DNA of 64,000 nt from Gemmatimonadetes bacterium T265. GTDB taxonomy: Bacteria; Gemmatimonadota; Gemmatimonadetes; Gemmatimonadales; Gemmatimonadaceae. The stretch is from the NCBI GenBank assembly GCA_019973575.1, contig BPUI01000002.1:620001-684000 (forward strand), given 5' to 3'. The translations under genes were made by a program, and so were the position numbers. The notes below the pieces were generated by a model. That model did no database searches. It had not been told where the DNA came from and worked only from the letters and a program-made list of their open reading frames with translations. Every line of letters begins with the position of its first letter. The stretch's first letter is position 1. Shown here piece by piece: positions 44,468 to 50,776 of this stretch.

Positions 44468-44739
44468 CTGGAGCCCGCTCTCCGGAGCGGCGCCTCTCCG
44501 CCGTCTTTGATTGGGCGCCAGGCGGCGCTGCCGCCGCTGTACCTCTGAGACCAGCCTCCGGGCTGTGAACTCGCAATGGTGTGTGGCCGCCACGGAGGCA
44601 TCCGGGCGAGACCGGCACGAGGTAACCACGGCAGCTCCCCACCGTCGGTCGCACGGCACTACACACCCTCACCGGTCGATGGCGTAACCCGCCATCGTCA
44701 GCGCGAGCTATCCCCTCTTGCGCCCGAACTCTCGAATGG
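44468..44739 (+). ncRNA. Candidate bridge-RNA region of IS110-type element 1
   Basis: 272 bp of non-coding IS DNA after the transposase gene. It holds several inverted repeats, for example GAGCCCGCTCTCCGGAGCGG and GGCGCCAGGCGGCGCTGCCG. IS1111-group elements encode the RNA that pairs with target and donor DNA in this 3' region; that this one does so is inferred from the layout. Boundaries are the whole gap, not a mapped RNA. Confidence 0.4.
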
Positions 44740-44747
44740 CGTTAGGT
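44740..44747 (-). other. Displaced R'' end of the attC of cassette 4
   Basis: On the minus strand ACCTAACG, fitting the R'' core RYYYAAC. It follows the stop codon of the cassette 4 gene by 12 nt and continues, after the 1356-bp IS, in the attC body at 43383. Confidence 0.7.
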
Positions 44748-44759
44748 GGCTGCGCTCGG

Positions 44760-45452
44760 TTACAAGCTCGGCGGAAGGGCCGGAGAGCCGACAATCGCTT
44801 GCAGCGCGACCCCAGCAGCATCCATAATGACACGTGCCACCTCGGGCTGCACCGCCGCTGCGAGGAGCGTGGATACGAGCGCGCCGACGAAGATCATCAC
44901 CCAGTCTTTCTTCCCAACTCGATCGGCCGCCGACCGGATGTCGGCGACTGCGGCTAATAATTGTTGAGTTTGGGAGGCGTCAAGCGATCGGTTTTGCTGA
45001 ATCTCGGCTCGAAGGCGGTCGAGACCGGTCTCAAGGACTTGTATCTCAGCCCCGGTGAGGGGGAAGTTGTCGAACGTCGAGCTGGCCACCGCTAGCGGCC
45101 CCGCCACGCCGGTGATCTGCGCCCAGAGGTCGACTTGGCTTACCTCGCGTCGGACGGCGTGCGCCCAATCTCGGATCTGGACCTCTACCGCATCCCAGAT
45201 GAGCTGCGTTAGCCGCACCGTCCGGGTCTGCTTCCCCGGCGAGTAGGCGATGTTGTAGCCACCGTACGGGTTGTCAGCGACGGCGAAGTAGAACGGCTCC
45301 GAGCGGTGCGCCAGCGTCGGTACATCCGAGGCAGGCCATCCAACGTCGTCGCCACGGCGTGACGTCCAATCGAAGTCGTTCGGGTTCAGCGACACGCCGC
45401 GGAGCGCAGTGAATAGGGCATTCCGTTGGCTTGTGAGCAGCTCGAAAGACAT
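44760..45452 (-). CDS. Integron cassette 4 protein, unknown, C-terminal membrane helix
   Basis: A 230-residue protein I do not recognise. The frame is open further upstream, but those codons lie inside the attC of the preceding cassette, so ATG 45452 (MSFELLTSQRNALFTALRG) is taken as the start. The first half has SLNPNDFDWTSRRGDDVGWP, HRSEPFYFAVADNPYGGYNI and RTVRLTQLIWDAVEVQIRDW. The second has a helical segment (EIQVLETGLDRLRAEIQQNR) and a membrane helix WVMIFVGALVSTLLAAAV near residue 195. Base composition is lower in GC than the surrounding core genes, as often in cassettes. It ends 12 nt before R''. No homologue-based function can be offered. Confidence 0.65.
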   Translation of the reverse strand: MSFELLTSQRNALFTALRGVSLNPNDFDWTSRRGDDVGWPASDVPTLAHRSEPFYFAVADNPYGGYNIAYSPGKQTRTVRLTQLIWDAVEVQIRDWAHAVRREVSQVDLWAQITGVAGPLAVASSTFDNFPLTGAEIQVLETGLDRLRAEIQQNRSLDASQTQQLLAAVADIRSAADRVGKKDWVMIFVGALVSTLLAAAVQPEVARVIMDAAGVALQAIVGSPALPPSL

Positions 45453-45491
45453 CGATCGCGATTGGCCTGTCAGAAGTGGAAGTGTGTGGCC

Positions 45492-45611
45492 GTCTAACGC
45501 CAGAGTTAAGCTGCGGGCTCTCACAGCGCAGAGCCGGCCGCGGTACGATCCAGACGGAAGGCGAGCCAGGAGCGTCCCCGCGTACCCGACAGCTTCAACG
45601 TCTCGTTAGGC
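45492..45611 (-). other. Integron attC site of cassette 3, intact
   Basis: 120 bp. Minus strand: R'' GCCTAAC, spacer GAGAC, L'' GTTGAAGCTGTC, a 70-bp variable arm, L' GCAGCTTAACTC, spacer TGGC, R' GTTAGAC. L'' and L' pair except for one extra G in L''. The R'' lies 2 nt after the toxin stop codon. This is the clearest attC of the array. Confidence 0.88.
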
Positions 45612-45612
45612 G

Positions 45613-45918
45613 TCAGCGGCGCGACTGCCAGCGCCGCGGGTGCCGCCGCCCGTGCACGACCGCGATCACGGTCGGCCCCTCGGGCAGCGCGACGTAGTAG
45701 ACCACGTACGGGAACCGGGCCACCACCGCCTTCCGGACGTCATCGAGCGCGACCGGGAACCGCTCGGGCTCGCGGTCGACCGCGGCGAAGACCACCGCCA
45801 CCGCGCGCAGGAACTCGTGCCCGAGCCCGGGCGTCTTCCCCTCGTACCACCGGAACGCCTCGGCCACGTCGCGCCGGACGAGCCGGCGGACCGCGAGCCG
45901 CCCCGGCGCGGGAATCAC
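45613..45918 (-). CDS. ParE/RelE-family toxin of a cassette-borne toxin-antitoxin pair
   Basis: A 101-residue mRNA-interferase- or gyrase-poison-type toxin fold. GTG 45918 overlaps the antitoxin stop (GTGTGA). The sequence runs LVRRDVAEAFRWYEGKTPGL, then GHEFLRAVAVVFAAVDREPE, RFPVALDDVRKAVVARFPYV, VYYVALPEGPTVIAVVHGRR and HPRRWQSRR. The EAFxWYE helix, the FPYxVYY strand and the final HxRRxP-type basic tail are classic for RelE/ParE. The stop TGA lies directly before the attC R''. Such pairs stabilise large cassette arrays in other chromosomal integrons. Target not determinable from sequence. Confidence 0.85.
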   Translation of the reverse strand: MIPAPGRLAVRRLVRRDVAEAFRWYEGKTPGLGHEFLRAVAVVFAAVDREPERFPVALDDVRKAVVARFPYVVYYVALPEGPTVIAVVHGRRHPRRWQSRR

Positions 45919-46130
45919 ACCCCGCGCTCGGCGATCTCGGCCAGCACGACCTCCCACGGCTCGCCCCGGTCGCCGTCGGCGGCCAGCTCGGCCCGTCGGC
46001 GGCGCAACTCCGCCGCCTGCTCGTCGTCCGGCCCGACGGCGGCGGCATCCAGGCTGTCCCAGAGCTGCTCGGCGAGCTCGATCCGCTCGTCGGGCGTGAG
46101 GTGGCTGAAGTCGAGGACGGGGGTCGGCAT
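45915..46130 (-). CDS. Antitoxin of the cassette-borne pair (addiction-module component family)
   Basis: 71 residues: MPTPVLDFSHLTPDERIELA, EQLWDSLDAAAVGPDDEQAA, ELRRRRAELAADGDRGEPWE, VVLAEIAERGV. The pattern LTxxERxELxExLWDSL ... LxRRxAEL ... G..PWEEV is that of the short unstable antitoxins that partner RelE/ParE toxins. It precedes and overlaps the toxin by 4 nt. The 120 bp between its start and the R' of the previous attC should hold its own promoter, but no clear -35/-10 pair is visible. Confidence 0.85.
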   Translation of the reverse strand: MPTPVLDFSHLTPDERIELAEQLWDSLDAAAVGPDDEQAAELRRRRAELAADGDRGEPWEVVLAEIAERGV

Positions 46131-46249
46131 GCCCCGAATCTGGGGCCCGGCCGGCGCGCCGGCAACCGGCGCGGGGACGGGGCGTTACGGTCCCCGCGGC
46201 GCGGGCGGCGGCCGCGCGACCTCCCGGCCGAGCCTCGGGGCGTGTTGAC

Positions 46250-46350
46250 GCCTAACGCCCAAGTTAAGCTGCAAGCCTTCGGGGCGGGATGACGGCGGCG
46301 TACGGTGGAGCACGCCGGGGCGCACGGGCGTCCCCGCATACTTGGCAGCT
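46250..46350 (-). other. Integron attC site of cassette 2, main part
   Basis: Minus strand: AGCTGCCAAG (remaining L'' side), hairpin arm, GCAGCTTAACTTGGGC (L' and spacer), R' GTTAGGC at 46250-46256. The R'' end (47830-47846) has been separated by IS110-type element 2. Rejoined length 118 bp. Confidence 0.8.
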
Positions 46351-46561
46351 GGTATGCTCGGTGGCACGGGCGGGCGCCGCCGCGGTAATCTGCGGGGCGG
46401 GCCGGGGCTTCGCTGCCTGACAGCCGAGGGCCCCTCCTCTTGTTGAAGACTGCGCGTCCGGCTCCCCTGCGCTTTTGGCTCGAGACGGCGCCGTCCGTTG
46501 ATCTGGCGACCCGCAGGCGCGGGGGCCGGCGCGCCCCGCCCCTCACCCGGCGGGACGTCAC
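46351..46561 (+). ncRNA. Candidate bridge-RNA region of IS110-type element 2
   Basis: 211 bp between the left end and the transposase ATG. IS110-group elements encode in this position the bridge RNA whose loops pair with the target and the element ends. The region shows short inverted repeats (GGGCGGGCCGGGGCTTCG area and GAGGGCCCCTCCTC). Identity is inferred from position only; I could not fold it. Confidence 0.4.
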
Positions 46562-47812
46562 ATGCTGTACCTCGGGATCGACGTCGGCAAGCGGCACCAC
46601 GAGGCCGCGCTCCTCGACGACGCCGGCGCGCTGGTCTGGCGCCAGCGGCTCGGCGCCGGGCGTGACGGGTTCGCCGTCTCGGGCGAGCGCCTAACGGCCG
46701 CCGACCCGGCGCAGCTCACGGTCGCGCTGGAGGCGACGGGCGTGTACTGGCTCGCGCTCCACGCGTGGCTGACCGAGCGCGGGGCCGCGCGGGTCGTGGT
46801 GCTCAATCCGCTCCAGACCCGGGCCTTCCGCACCGCGAACCTGCGCGGTAGCAAGACCGACCGGATCGACGCCGTCGCGCTCGCGCGGCTCGTGCGCTGG
46901 ATGGGAGCGTCGCTTTCCGGCCATGTCCGCCCCGAGGAGCGCCGGGCCGCCGCGCGCGACGTCGCCCGGCTCCGCACGGAGCTCGTCGAGCTGCGCGCCC
47001 GGCAGCTCGTCAAGCTCGGGGCGCTCCTGGACCGCACCTTCCCGGAGTTCCGCCCCGCGTTCGGCAAGCTCGGGAGCACGAGCGCGCTCGCCGTGCTCGC
47101 CCGCTGGGCGACGCCGGCAGCGTGAGGCGCCGCGGACGAGGCCGAGGTCGCGGCCGTGCTCGCCCGCGCGAGCCGCGGCATGCTCGGCGCGGCGAAGGCG
47201 GCCGAGCGGCGCGCGGCCGCGGCCGGCTCGTTGGGCACGCCCGACCCGCTCGACGCCGCGGCGGTCGCGGTGCGCACCCTCGTCGGCCACGTCGAGCACC
47301 TCGACGGCCAGGTCGCCGCCCTGGGCGCGCGGCTCGGCGAGCTGCTCGCGCCCGACGCCGCGCTGGAGGTGCTCCTGCGCTCGTGCCCCGGCGTCGGCGT
47401 CGACACGGCGCGCACGGTCACGCCGCTGGCGTGGCTCGCGGAGGCCCCGCCGGTCGCGCGCGTGCGGGGCAAGGACGGCGCCGACAAGCTCGTCGCGCTC
47501 ATCGGCCTCGACGCCCGGGTCGCAGAGTCGGGGGCGTCGGCCGGGCGGCCGCGGATGAGCAAGCGCGGCAACCGCTACCGGCGCCGCGCGCTGATGCTCG
47601 CCGCCGAGGTCGCGGCCCGCACCGACCCGCAGTGCAAGGCCATCCTCGCCAAGCAGCGCGCGCGGGGCAAGCACTACCGGGTGGCGGTCAGCCACGTCGC
47701 CCGGAAGCTGGTGCACATCCTCTACGCCGTGCGCGCGCACGAGCGGCCCTACGCCCTCCCGGCCGCGTACGCGCCGCCTACCCCCAGCCCGGAGGTGCTC
47801 GCCGGGGCTTGA
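46562..47812 (+). pseudogene. IS110-family transposase with an in-frame TGA
   Basis: ATG 46562 opens a DEDD recombinase: LYLGIDVGKRHHEAALLDDA (first Asp), TVALEATGVYWLALHAWL (Glu) and NLRGSKTDRIDAVALARLV (Asp pair), then helices to LAVLARWATPAA. A TGA stands at 47123-47125. The same frame goes on with AADEAEVAAVLARASRGMLG, GVGVDTARTVTPLAWLAEAP, MSKRGNRYRRRALMLAAEVA and HYRVAVSHVARKLVHILYAV, the C-terminal half. Only one codon is wrong over 417. The product is therefore split unless TGA is read through. A single substitution in an otherwise complete gene suggests recent inactivation. Confidence 0.85.
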
Positions 47813-47829
47813 CGTCGCTTAGCTCGTCT

Positions 47830-47846
47830 TCAACGCCTCGTTCGGC
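47830..47846 (-). other. Displaced R'' end of the attC of cassette 2
   Basis: Minus strand GCCGAAC (R'', one mismatch to RYYYAAC), GAGGC and GTTGA, the start of L''. It follows the TAA of the cassette 2 gene directly and joins the attC body at 46350 when the IS is removed. Confidence 0.75.
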
Positions 47847-47847
47847 G

Positions 47848-48339
47848 TTATGTGCGCCGCCGCTCGCCCGCGCGGGCCCGGCGAGCCGCGCCCCCGAGCG
47901 CGATCTCCCACACCATCAACCCGCCGGTCACGCCCTGGAGGGCCAACGCGTACACGCGCGCCGCGACCTCGGCCGACGACGCGGTCGTCCACCAAGCCCC
48001 GTCGAGCGCTGCCCCGACCACGAGGTAGTACGCGGCCATCCCCGCGCACCCGAGCACCGCAGCCCCCAGCGGCAACCGGAACAGGAGCGCGGCGGCGACC
48101 GGCTCTTCCCCCGCCGGACGTGCGCGCGGCCTCCGCGCGTACCGGGCCAGCGGCTGGAGCCCGAGCAGGAGCCAGCCGAGCAGGGCGACCCAGGGGAGGG
48201 CGTACGGTGCGCGCCCGAGCCCGGGCGCGTGGTCCGCGCACACGGCCGCCGCGAACACGCCGCCGAGGGCGAGCGCCGGCGGGACGAAAGCGTGCGGACT
48301 CCGGCGCCACGCCCGGGCGAGGGTTTCGAAGCGGCCCAT
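47848..48339 (-). CDS. Integron cassette 2 protein, small four-helix membrane protein
   Basis: A 163-residue membrane protein of unknown function. ATG 48339 lies 20 nt after the attC of cassette 1, the usual spacing in cassettes. Hydrophobic segments: FVPPALALGGVFAAAVCADH, LPWVALLGWLLLGLQPLA, LPLGAAVLGCAGMAAYYLVV and YALALQGVTGGLMVWEIALG. The ends are Arg-rich, the C-terminus being RRARAGERRRT. The TAA stop touches the attC R''. It resembles the cassette 1 product only in size and membrane character. No family recognised. Confidence 0.65.
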   Translation of the reverse strand: MGRFETLARAWRRSPHAFVPPALALGGVFAAAVCADHAPGLGRAPYALPWVALLGWLLLGLQPLARYARRPRARPAGEEPVAAALLFRLPLGAAVLGCAGMAAYYLVVGAALDGAWWTTASSAEVAARVYALALQGVTGGLMVWEIALGGAARRARAGERRRT

Positions 48340-48358
48340 GAGACCTCAGGTGGATGAC

Positions 48359-48476
48359 GCCGAACGCCCAAGTTCAGCAGCGGGCTTTCGGGGCGCAACA
48401 CCGGTCGCGTATGACGGACCACACGGCCGCGCTGCGACGTCCCCGCATGCCCGACTCCTGCAACGCATCGTTAGGC
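48359..48476 (-). other. Integron attC site of cassette 1, intact
   Basis: 118 bp. Minus strand: R'' GCCTAAC, GATGC, L'' GTTGCAGGAGTC, arm containing GCATGCGGGGACGTC, L' GCTGCTGAACTTGGGC, R' GTTCGGC (one mismatch to GTTRRRY). The stop codon of the cassette 1 gene is the TAA inside R''. Confidence 0.82.
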
Positions 48477-48962
48477 GACAGCGGTGCCGGTCACCGCTTG
48501 CGCGTATCGTCCACGCGCGAGCATGAGACAGAGCGCGAGCGAAACGGCACACCAAACGGCCGAGATCACGCGGAGGATCGCGCGATCGAACGCCGCCGCC
48601 TCGTTCGGGCGCAGGTCCCGCACGATCTGGCCAGCGCGGACCCACACCTCCCGCCCGTCCCGGTATTCGGGGCTGCCCTCCCCAACGACGACGGCAACGT
48701 AGACGACCAGCAGGACGACGTAGAGGCCACCGCCAATCGCCGCGCGCACCAAGCTCCGCGGTAGCGGTGCATGCGGACCGCCCCAAGCTGCGTCGTCCGC
48801 GGCGTCGCGTTGTGCCCGGCGCCACGCGTGACTGCCCGGTGGCGGTACGTAAGCGGGGCCCTGAACCGCGTCACGGGCACGCTGCGCAGCCCACCGGTCG
48901 AGAACGAGGCGGATCATCGCGGCGGCTATGAGCAGCATCACGGCGCCGTGGAGGATGAGCAC
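48471..48962 (-). CDS. Integron cassette 1 protein, small membrane protein, 5' end touching an IS
   Basis: 163 residues as read from a GTG at 48962, which is the last base before the IS3 element C, so the true start may have been removed. Three hydrophobic segments: LILHGAVMLLIAAAMIRLVL, AAIGGGLYVVLLVVYVAVVV and ILRVISAVWCAVSLALCLML. Between the first two is a hydrophilic part with PPPGSHAWRRAQRDAADDAA. After the second is EYRDGREVWVRAGQIVRDLR. It ends GTAVA with the TAA lying inside the attC core, a hallmark of cassette genes. No family recognised. Confidence 0.6.
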   Translation of the reverse strand: MLILHGAVMLLIAAAMIRLVLDRWAAQRARDAVQGPAYVPPPGSHAWRRAQRDAADDAAWGGPHAPLPRSLVRAAIGGGLYVVLLVVYVAVVVGEGSPEYRDGREVWVRAGQIVRDLRPNEAAAFDRAILRVISAVWCAVSLALCLMLARGRYAQAVTGTAVA

Positions 48963-49027
48963 TGGAGTTGCCCCGCTGAAACGGACGCCTCGATAAGCTC
49001 TGCTATGCTGCAGGGCGGAGGTGGACG

Positions 49028-49354
49028 ATGGCGGGAGAGCCGAAGACGCGGCGCGCGTTCAGTGCCGAATTCAAGATCGAAGCGTTGCGCCGGATGGCGG
49101 AGCGGCGCGCAGCCGGGGTGTCGCTGAAGCAGATCGGCCGCGAGCTGGATGTACGAGACGACCTGCTGCGGAAGTGGCAGCGCCAAGCCAAGGAGCGCGC
49201 CGGGGCGCCGCCCGCCGACGTGTTCCCCGGGCAGGGGCGGTTGCCGGCGGACGAGGCCGAGTTGAAGCGCCTGGAACGGGAGAACGCGCGGCTGAAGCAG
49301 GAGGTCGCGTTTCTAAAAACCGCGGCGGTGTACTTCGCGAGGGAGTCGCGGTGA
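49028..49354 (+). CDS. IS3-family transposase OrfA (element C)
   Basis: 108 residues: MAGEPKTRRAFSAEFKIEAL, RRMAERRAAGVSLKQIGREL, DVRDDLLRKWQRQAKE (helix-turn-helix). The zipper LKRLERENARLKQEVAFLKT closes it. ATG 49028 follows GGCGGAGGTGG. An A-rich run (CTAAAAAC, about 49312-49320) near its end may promote the -1 shift into orfB, which overlaps by 4 nt in the -1 frame. Confidence 0.9.
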   Translation: MAGEPKTRRAFSAEFKIEALRRMAERRAAGVSLKQIGRELDVRDDLLRKWQRQAKERAGAPPADVFPGQGRLPADEAELKRLERENARLKQEVAFLKTAAVYFARESR

Positions 49355-50241
49355 GCGACAAGTACGCCGTGATCGCGGCCGAGCGCGGGACGTACCCCGT
49401 GCGATGGATGTGCGCGCTGTTGGGCGTGAGCGTGGCCGGCTTCTACGGCGCACAGCGCCGGCCGCCGGGCACGCGCGCCGCCGCGGACGAGCGGGTGCGG
49501 GTGGAGGTGCGCGCCGCACACGCGAAGAGTCACCGGCGCTACGGGGCGCCGCGAGTGCATCGCGAGCTGCGCGCGGCCGGCGTACGCGTCGCCAAGAAGC
49601 GCGTCGCGCGGCTCATGCGCGAGGACGGCCTCGTGGCGCGCCGCGCGCAGCGCCGCGTACGCACGACCGACTCGGCGCATGCGCACCCGGTCGCGCCGAA
49701 CGTGGTGGCGCGCGACTTCGCGGTCGCGGACCAGCCCGGGCTCGACCGCGTTTGGGTCGCCGATTTCACGTACATCCCCACGCGCGAGGGCTGGCTGTTC
49801 CTGGCGGTCGTGCTCGACCTGGCGAGCCGCCGCGTGGTGGGGTGGGCGGTGCGCGAGACGATGGAGACCGAGCTCGTGCTCGCGGCCCTGCATGCGGCGC
49901 TCGCCGACCGGCGCCCCGCGCCCGGGCTCGTGTGTCACTCGGATCGTGGGTCGCAATACGCGAGCGCGGCCTACCAGGTGCTGCTCGCTGCGTCTGGCGC
50001 GGTGCCGAGCATGAGCGCAAAAGGCGATTGCTACGATAATGCTGTTGCCGAGGCCTTCTTCGCGACGCTCGAACACGAGCTACTGGCTGATGTCACCTTC
50101 GTGTCGCGCGCGGCGGCGCGGCCCGCGATCTTCGACTTCCTCTTCTGGTACAACGGCGAGCGGCGCCACTCGAGCCTCGACTACGTGAGTCCCGTCGCCT
50201 ATGAGCAGCACCTGACCGCGCGCCCCGCGCGAGCAGCCTAA
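49351..50241 (+). CDS. IS3-family transposase OrfB (element C)
   Basis: 296-residue catalytic part: YPVRWMCALLGVSVAGFYGA, HRRYGAPRVHRELRAAGVRV, VWVADFTYIPTREGWLFLAV (first Asp), VCHSDRGSQYASAAYQ (second), and DCYDNAVAEAFFATLEHELL with the catalytic Glu. It ends WYNGERRHSSLDYVSPVAYE. GTG 49351 overlaps the orfA stop. Intact and probably functional as the OrfAB fusion. It is related to, but clearly different from, element A. Confidence 0.92.
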   Translation: MSDKYAVIAAERGTYPVRWMCALLGVSVAGFYGAQRRPPGTRAAADERVRVEVRAAHAKSHRRYGAPRVHRELRAAGVRVAKKRVARLMREDGLVARRAQRRVRTTDSAHAHPVAPNVVARDFAVADQPGLDRVWVADFTYIPTREGWLFLAVVLDLASRRVVGWAVRETMETELVLAALHAALADRRPAPGLVCHSDRGSQYASAAYQVLLAASGAVPSMSAKGDCYDNAVAEAFFATLEHELLADVTFVSRAAARPAIFDFLFWYNGERRHSSLDYVSPVAYEQHLTARPARAA

Positions 50242-50272
50242 ACTCCGCGTCCGTTCCTCGGGGTCAGCTCCA

Positions 50273-50776
50273 GCTGGCGCGCCTCCAGCAAGCGGAGTCC
50301 GGCCCCGTAGAGCACCGTCCCGACCAAGCCGTACGGCGGCCATCCCGAGACGGAGAGCCGACCCAAGGCCGCGAGCACGGCCTGCACCTCGGCGCGCGCC
50401 AACACCGTCGGTAGCCCGCGCGGGCGCTTCGCGCGAGTCACGTCGGCGAGCCGCGGCAGCGGCGCCCCGAGGACCGGGCCGTAGAGGAAGAGCAACGCCG
50501 CGAGCGCCTGATTCTGCGTCGACGCGCTCACCCCCCGGGCGGTGGCCAGGTGCGACAGGAACGCCTCCACCGCGGGGGTGCCGAGAGTCTCGGGTGCCGA
50601 CCGCCGGCGTGGTGCACGAAGCGGCGGACCCACCCGGCGTAGGCGTCCTCGGTCCGGCGGCTGTAGTGCCGGACGCGTGCGGCGGCGCGCACGCGCGCGA
50701 GCAGGCGCGGGGCGCCCGGGGCAGGTGCGGACGCGGCGACACCGGACGCGCGTAACGGCACGGACGTGACGTGCAT
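50273..50776 (-). pseudogene. intI: Integron integrase intI, N-terminal half only, frameshifted
   Basis: The first half of an integron tyrosine recombinase. From ATG 50776: RVRHYSRRTEDAYAGWVRRF and VHHAGGRHP. After a one-base loss near 50595 it continues in another frame: ETLGTPAVEAFLSHLATARG, VSASTQNQALAALLFLYGPV, then RPRGLPTVLARAEVQAVLAA and VLYGAGLRLLEARQ. The HYSxRTExAYxxWVRxF opening, the STQNQALxALLFLY helix and YGAGxRLLE (first catalytic Arg) are those of IntI proteins, not of phage or Xer recombinases. IS3 element C begins at LLEARQ, removing the IntI-specific insertion, the Lys, the HxxR and the catalytic Tyr. It cannot be active. Confidence 0.85.

Larger units (their letters stand above)
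43384..44739 (+). mobile_element. IS110-superfamily element 1 (IS1111-like layout), inserted in an attC
   Basis: About 1356 bp lying between the L'' side (CTTCAACGCCT, ending 43383) and the R'' side (CGTTAGGT, from 44740) of one attC. The intact attC sites show that these two pieces were adjacent. Subterminal inverted repeats are seen: CCCGAGAGTCGCCGGCGC near the left and, inverted, CGAGAGTTCGGGCGC near the right. Only 58 bp precede the transposase gene but 272 bp follow it, the layout of the IS1111 group. No target duplication, as expected. Confidence 0.78.
46351..47827 (+). mobile_element. IS110-superfamily element 2 (IS110-like layout), inserted in an attC at a CT core
   Basis: About 1477 bp between GGCAGCT (ending 46350) and CTTCAACGCC (from 47828). 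In the other attC sites the sequence is GACAGCTTCAACG, so the insertion split it and left a CT dinucleotide on each side. That is the core rule known for IS110-group recombination. There is a 211-bp non-coding leader and almost no 3' non-coding DNA, the layout of the IS110 group. The transposase gene has an internal stop. Confidence 0.8.
48963..50272 (+). mobile_element. IS3-family element C
   Basis: 1310 bp. The left end TGGAGTTGCCCCGCTGAAAC and the right end (inverted) TGGAGCTGACCCCGAGGAAC share the outer bases and ACGGACGC further in. It contains complete orfA and orfB. Left flank is cassette 1, right flank the broken integron integrase. There is no target duplication, so DNA between intI and cassette 1, including the attI site, has been lost. 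Confidence 0.82.

Noticed and set aside
44710-44760. Inverted sequence after cassette 4 as a separate fifth attC
   Set aside because: GTTAGGT there has no partner L''/L' next to it; it fits as the displaced R'' end of the attC interrupted by IS110-type element 1.
47123-47125. TGA as selenocysteine or tryptophan codon
   Set aside because: The position in the IS110 transposase is not a known selenocysteine site, no stem-loop is apparent just after it, and TGA serves as normal stop in most genes here.
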